The notes under the pieces were generated by a model. That model did not search any database. It was not told the DNA's origin and worked only from the letters and a program-made list of their open reading frames with translations. A program made the translations under genes and the position numbers. From contig NZ_JASCXX010000005.1 of assembly GCF_030012215.1 (NCBI RefSeq), positions 1 to 64,000 on the forward strand: a DNA stretch of 64,000 nucleotides, written 5' to 3'. Position 1 is the stretch's first letter, and each line of letters starts with the position of its first letter. The DNA comes from Anaerobaca lacustris (GTDB taxonomy: Bacteria > Planctomycetota > Phycisphaerae > Sedimentisphaerales > Anaerobacaceae). Positions 63,544 to 64,000 of the stretch are shown here, piece after piece.

Positions 63544-63639
63544 ACCAACAAGGCAGGATACGTGGCGCGGCGGCGCAGTGGGTGTGGCCGGTGTGGTCGG
63601 GCCGTACATGAGATCAGCGATACGTGTAGGAGTTGTGTC

Positions 63640-64000
63640 ATGGATAAGAGAACGAAGGGTTTCACGTTGATCGAGCTTCTGGTGGTTATTGCCATTATCG
63701 CGGTACTGATGGCGATTCTGATGCCCACACTGAATCGTGCTCGCGAGCAGGGTCGCCGTGCGGCGTGCCTGGCCAATCTCAAGCAGTTGACGCTGGCGTG
63801 GCTGATGTACGCCGATGAGAATGACGGCAGAATCGTCAACGGCGCCGCCGGCATCGACGGCACGATTGCCTCACAGGGCCCCTGGTGGGTCGGCAAGTGC
63901 TGGCACGACAGCTATTCGAGCGGCACGATCCTGGACGAGGAATTACAGAGAACGGCAATCCGGGCCGGCGCCATGTATCCGTACGTCAGAGACATCGGTC
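63640..64000 (+). CDS. Prepilin-type pseudopilin-like protein, cut by the window end
   Basis: The first 120 residues of a further family member: '[20 protein letters not shown]' followed by '[20 protein letters not shown]'. The start ATG at 63640 has TAGGAG at 63627-63632. The rest lies beyond base 64000. It is probably in one transcript with the gene before it. Confidence 0.88.
   Translation, partial: MDKRTKGFTLIELLVVIAIIAVLMAILMPTLNRAREQGRRAACLANLKQLTLAWLMYADENDGRIVNGAAGIDGTIASQGPWWVGKCWHDSYSSGTILDEELQRTAIRAGAMYPYVRDIG

Overview
The window is high-GC bacterial DNA that most resembles a Planctomycetota chromosome, probably of class Phycisphaerae. This is inferred from content. There are several secreted proteins with a '[14 protein letters not shown]' prepilin N-terminus and a C-terminal H-x-n-DGH motif, LamG/FN3/CBM9-like and FG-GAP (VCBS) surface proteins, a Tat-exported Gfo/Idh/MocA oxidoreductase, a XylR-type AraC regulator and a MetF/MetV-type folate enzyme. 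No 16S rRNA or other decisive marker is present.

Layout. Bases 1-5407 are the right-hand end of an integrated element sitting against the 3' end of a tRNA-Phe gene. It carries two tyrosine recombinases, an HU-like protein, a radical SAM protein and an excisionase-like HTH protein. Bases 5480-22900 are mostly housekeeping. They hold an FtsB-like membrane protein, enolase, the phosphatidylethanolamine pair psd-pssA, a PilZ protein, the forward run AKR-purB-pyrE-ald, and the reverse run pheA-tpiA-secG-yicC-gmk-rpoZ-coaC-coaB with CoaB and CoaC as separate proteins. An ogt gene and a PDZ lipoprotein follow. Bases 23287-46052 are accessory and secretory: Gfo/Idh/MocA, SUMF1-like, SEC-C, tRNA-Tyr, XylR-like regulator, a LamG/FN3 giant, two FG-GAP proteins, a pseudopilin, a shortened DJ-1 protein, an 853-residue coiled-coil protein with internal repeats, a MetF-MetV-methyltransferase fusion and a GH30-like hydrolase. 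Bases 46065-64000 hold an MFS transporter, a spermidine-synthase-like protein, RF3, a decayed pseudopilin, a TPR/CBM9/LamG protein, a histidine kinase followed by two OmpR-type regulators, PyrG, KdsB, FucU and a prepilin tandem that runs off the window.

The most unusual signal is a dispersed palindromic element with a 62-bp core folding as a terminal stem plus two hairpins. One copy lies in frame inside kdsB and another in frame inside the MetF fusion. Both are read in the same phase and add nearly the same 21-residue peptide. A third copy supplies the stop codon of pyrG and fills the gap between pyrG and a response regulator. This recalls the Rickettsia palindromic elements that enter protein genes. 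Other repeat families (a 10-bp-period repeat overlapping two stop codons, a long MITE-like inverted repeat and shorter palindromes) lie between genes.
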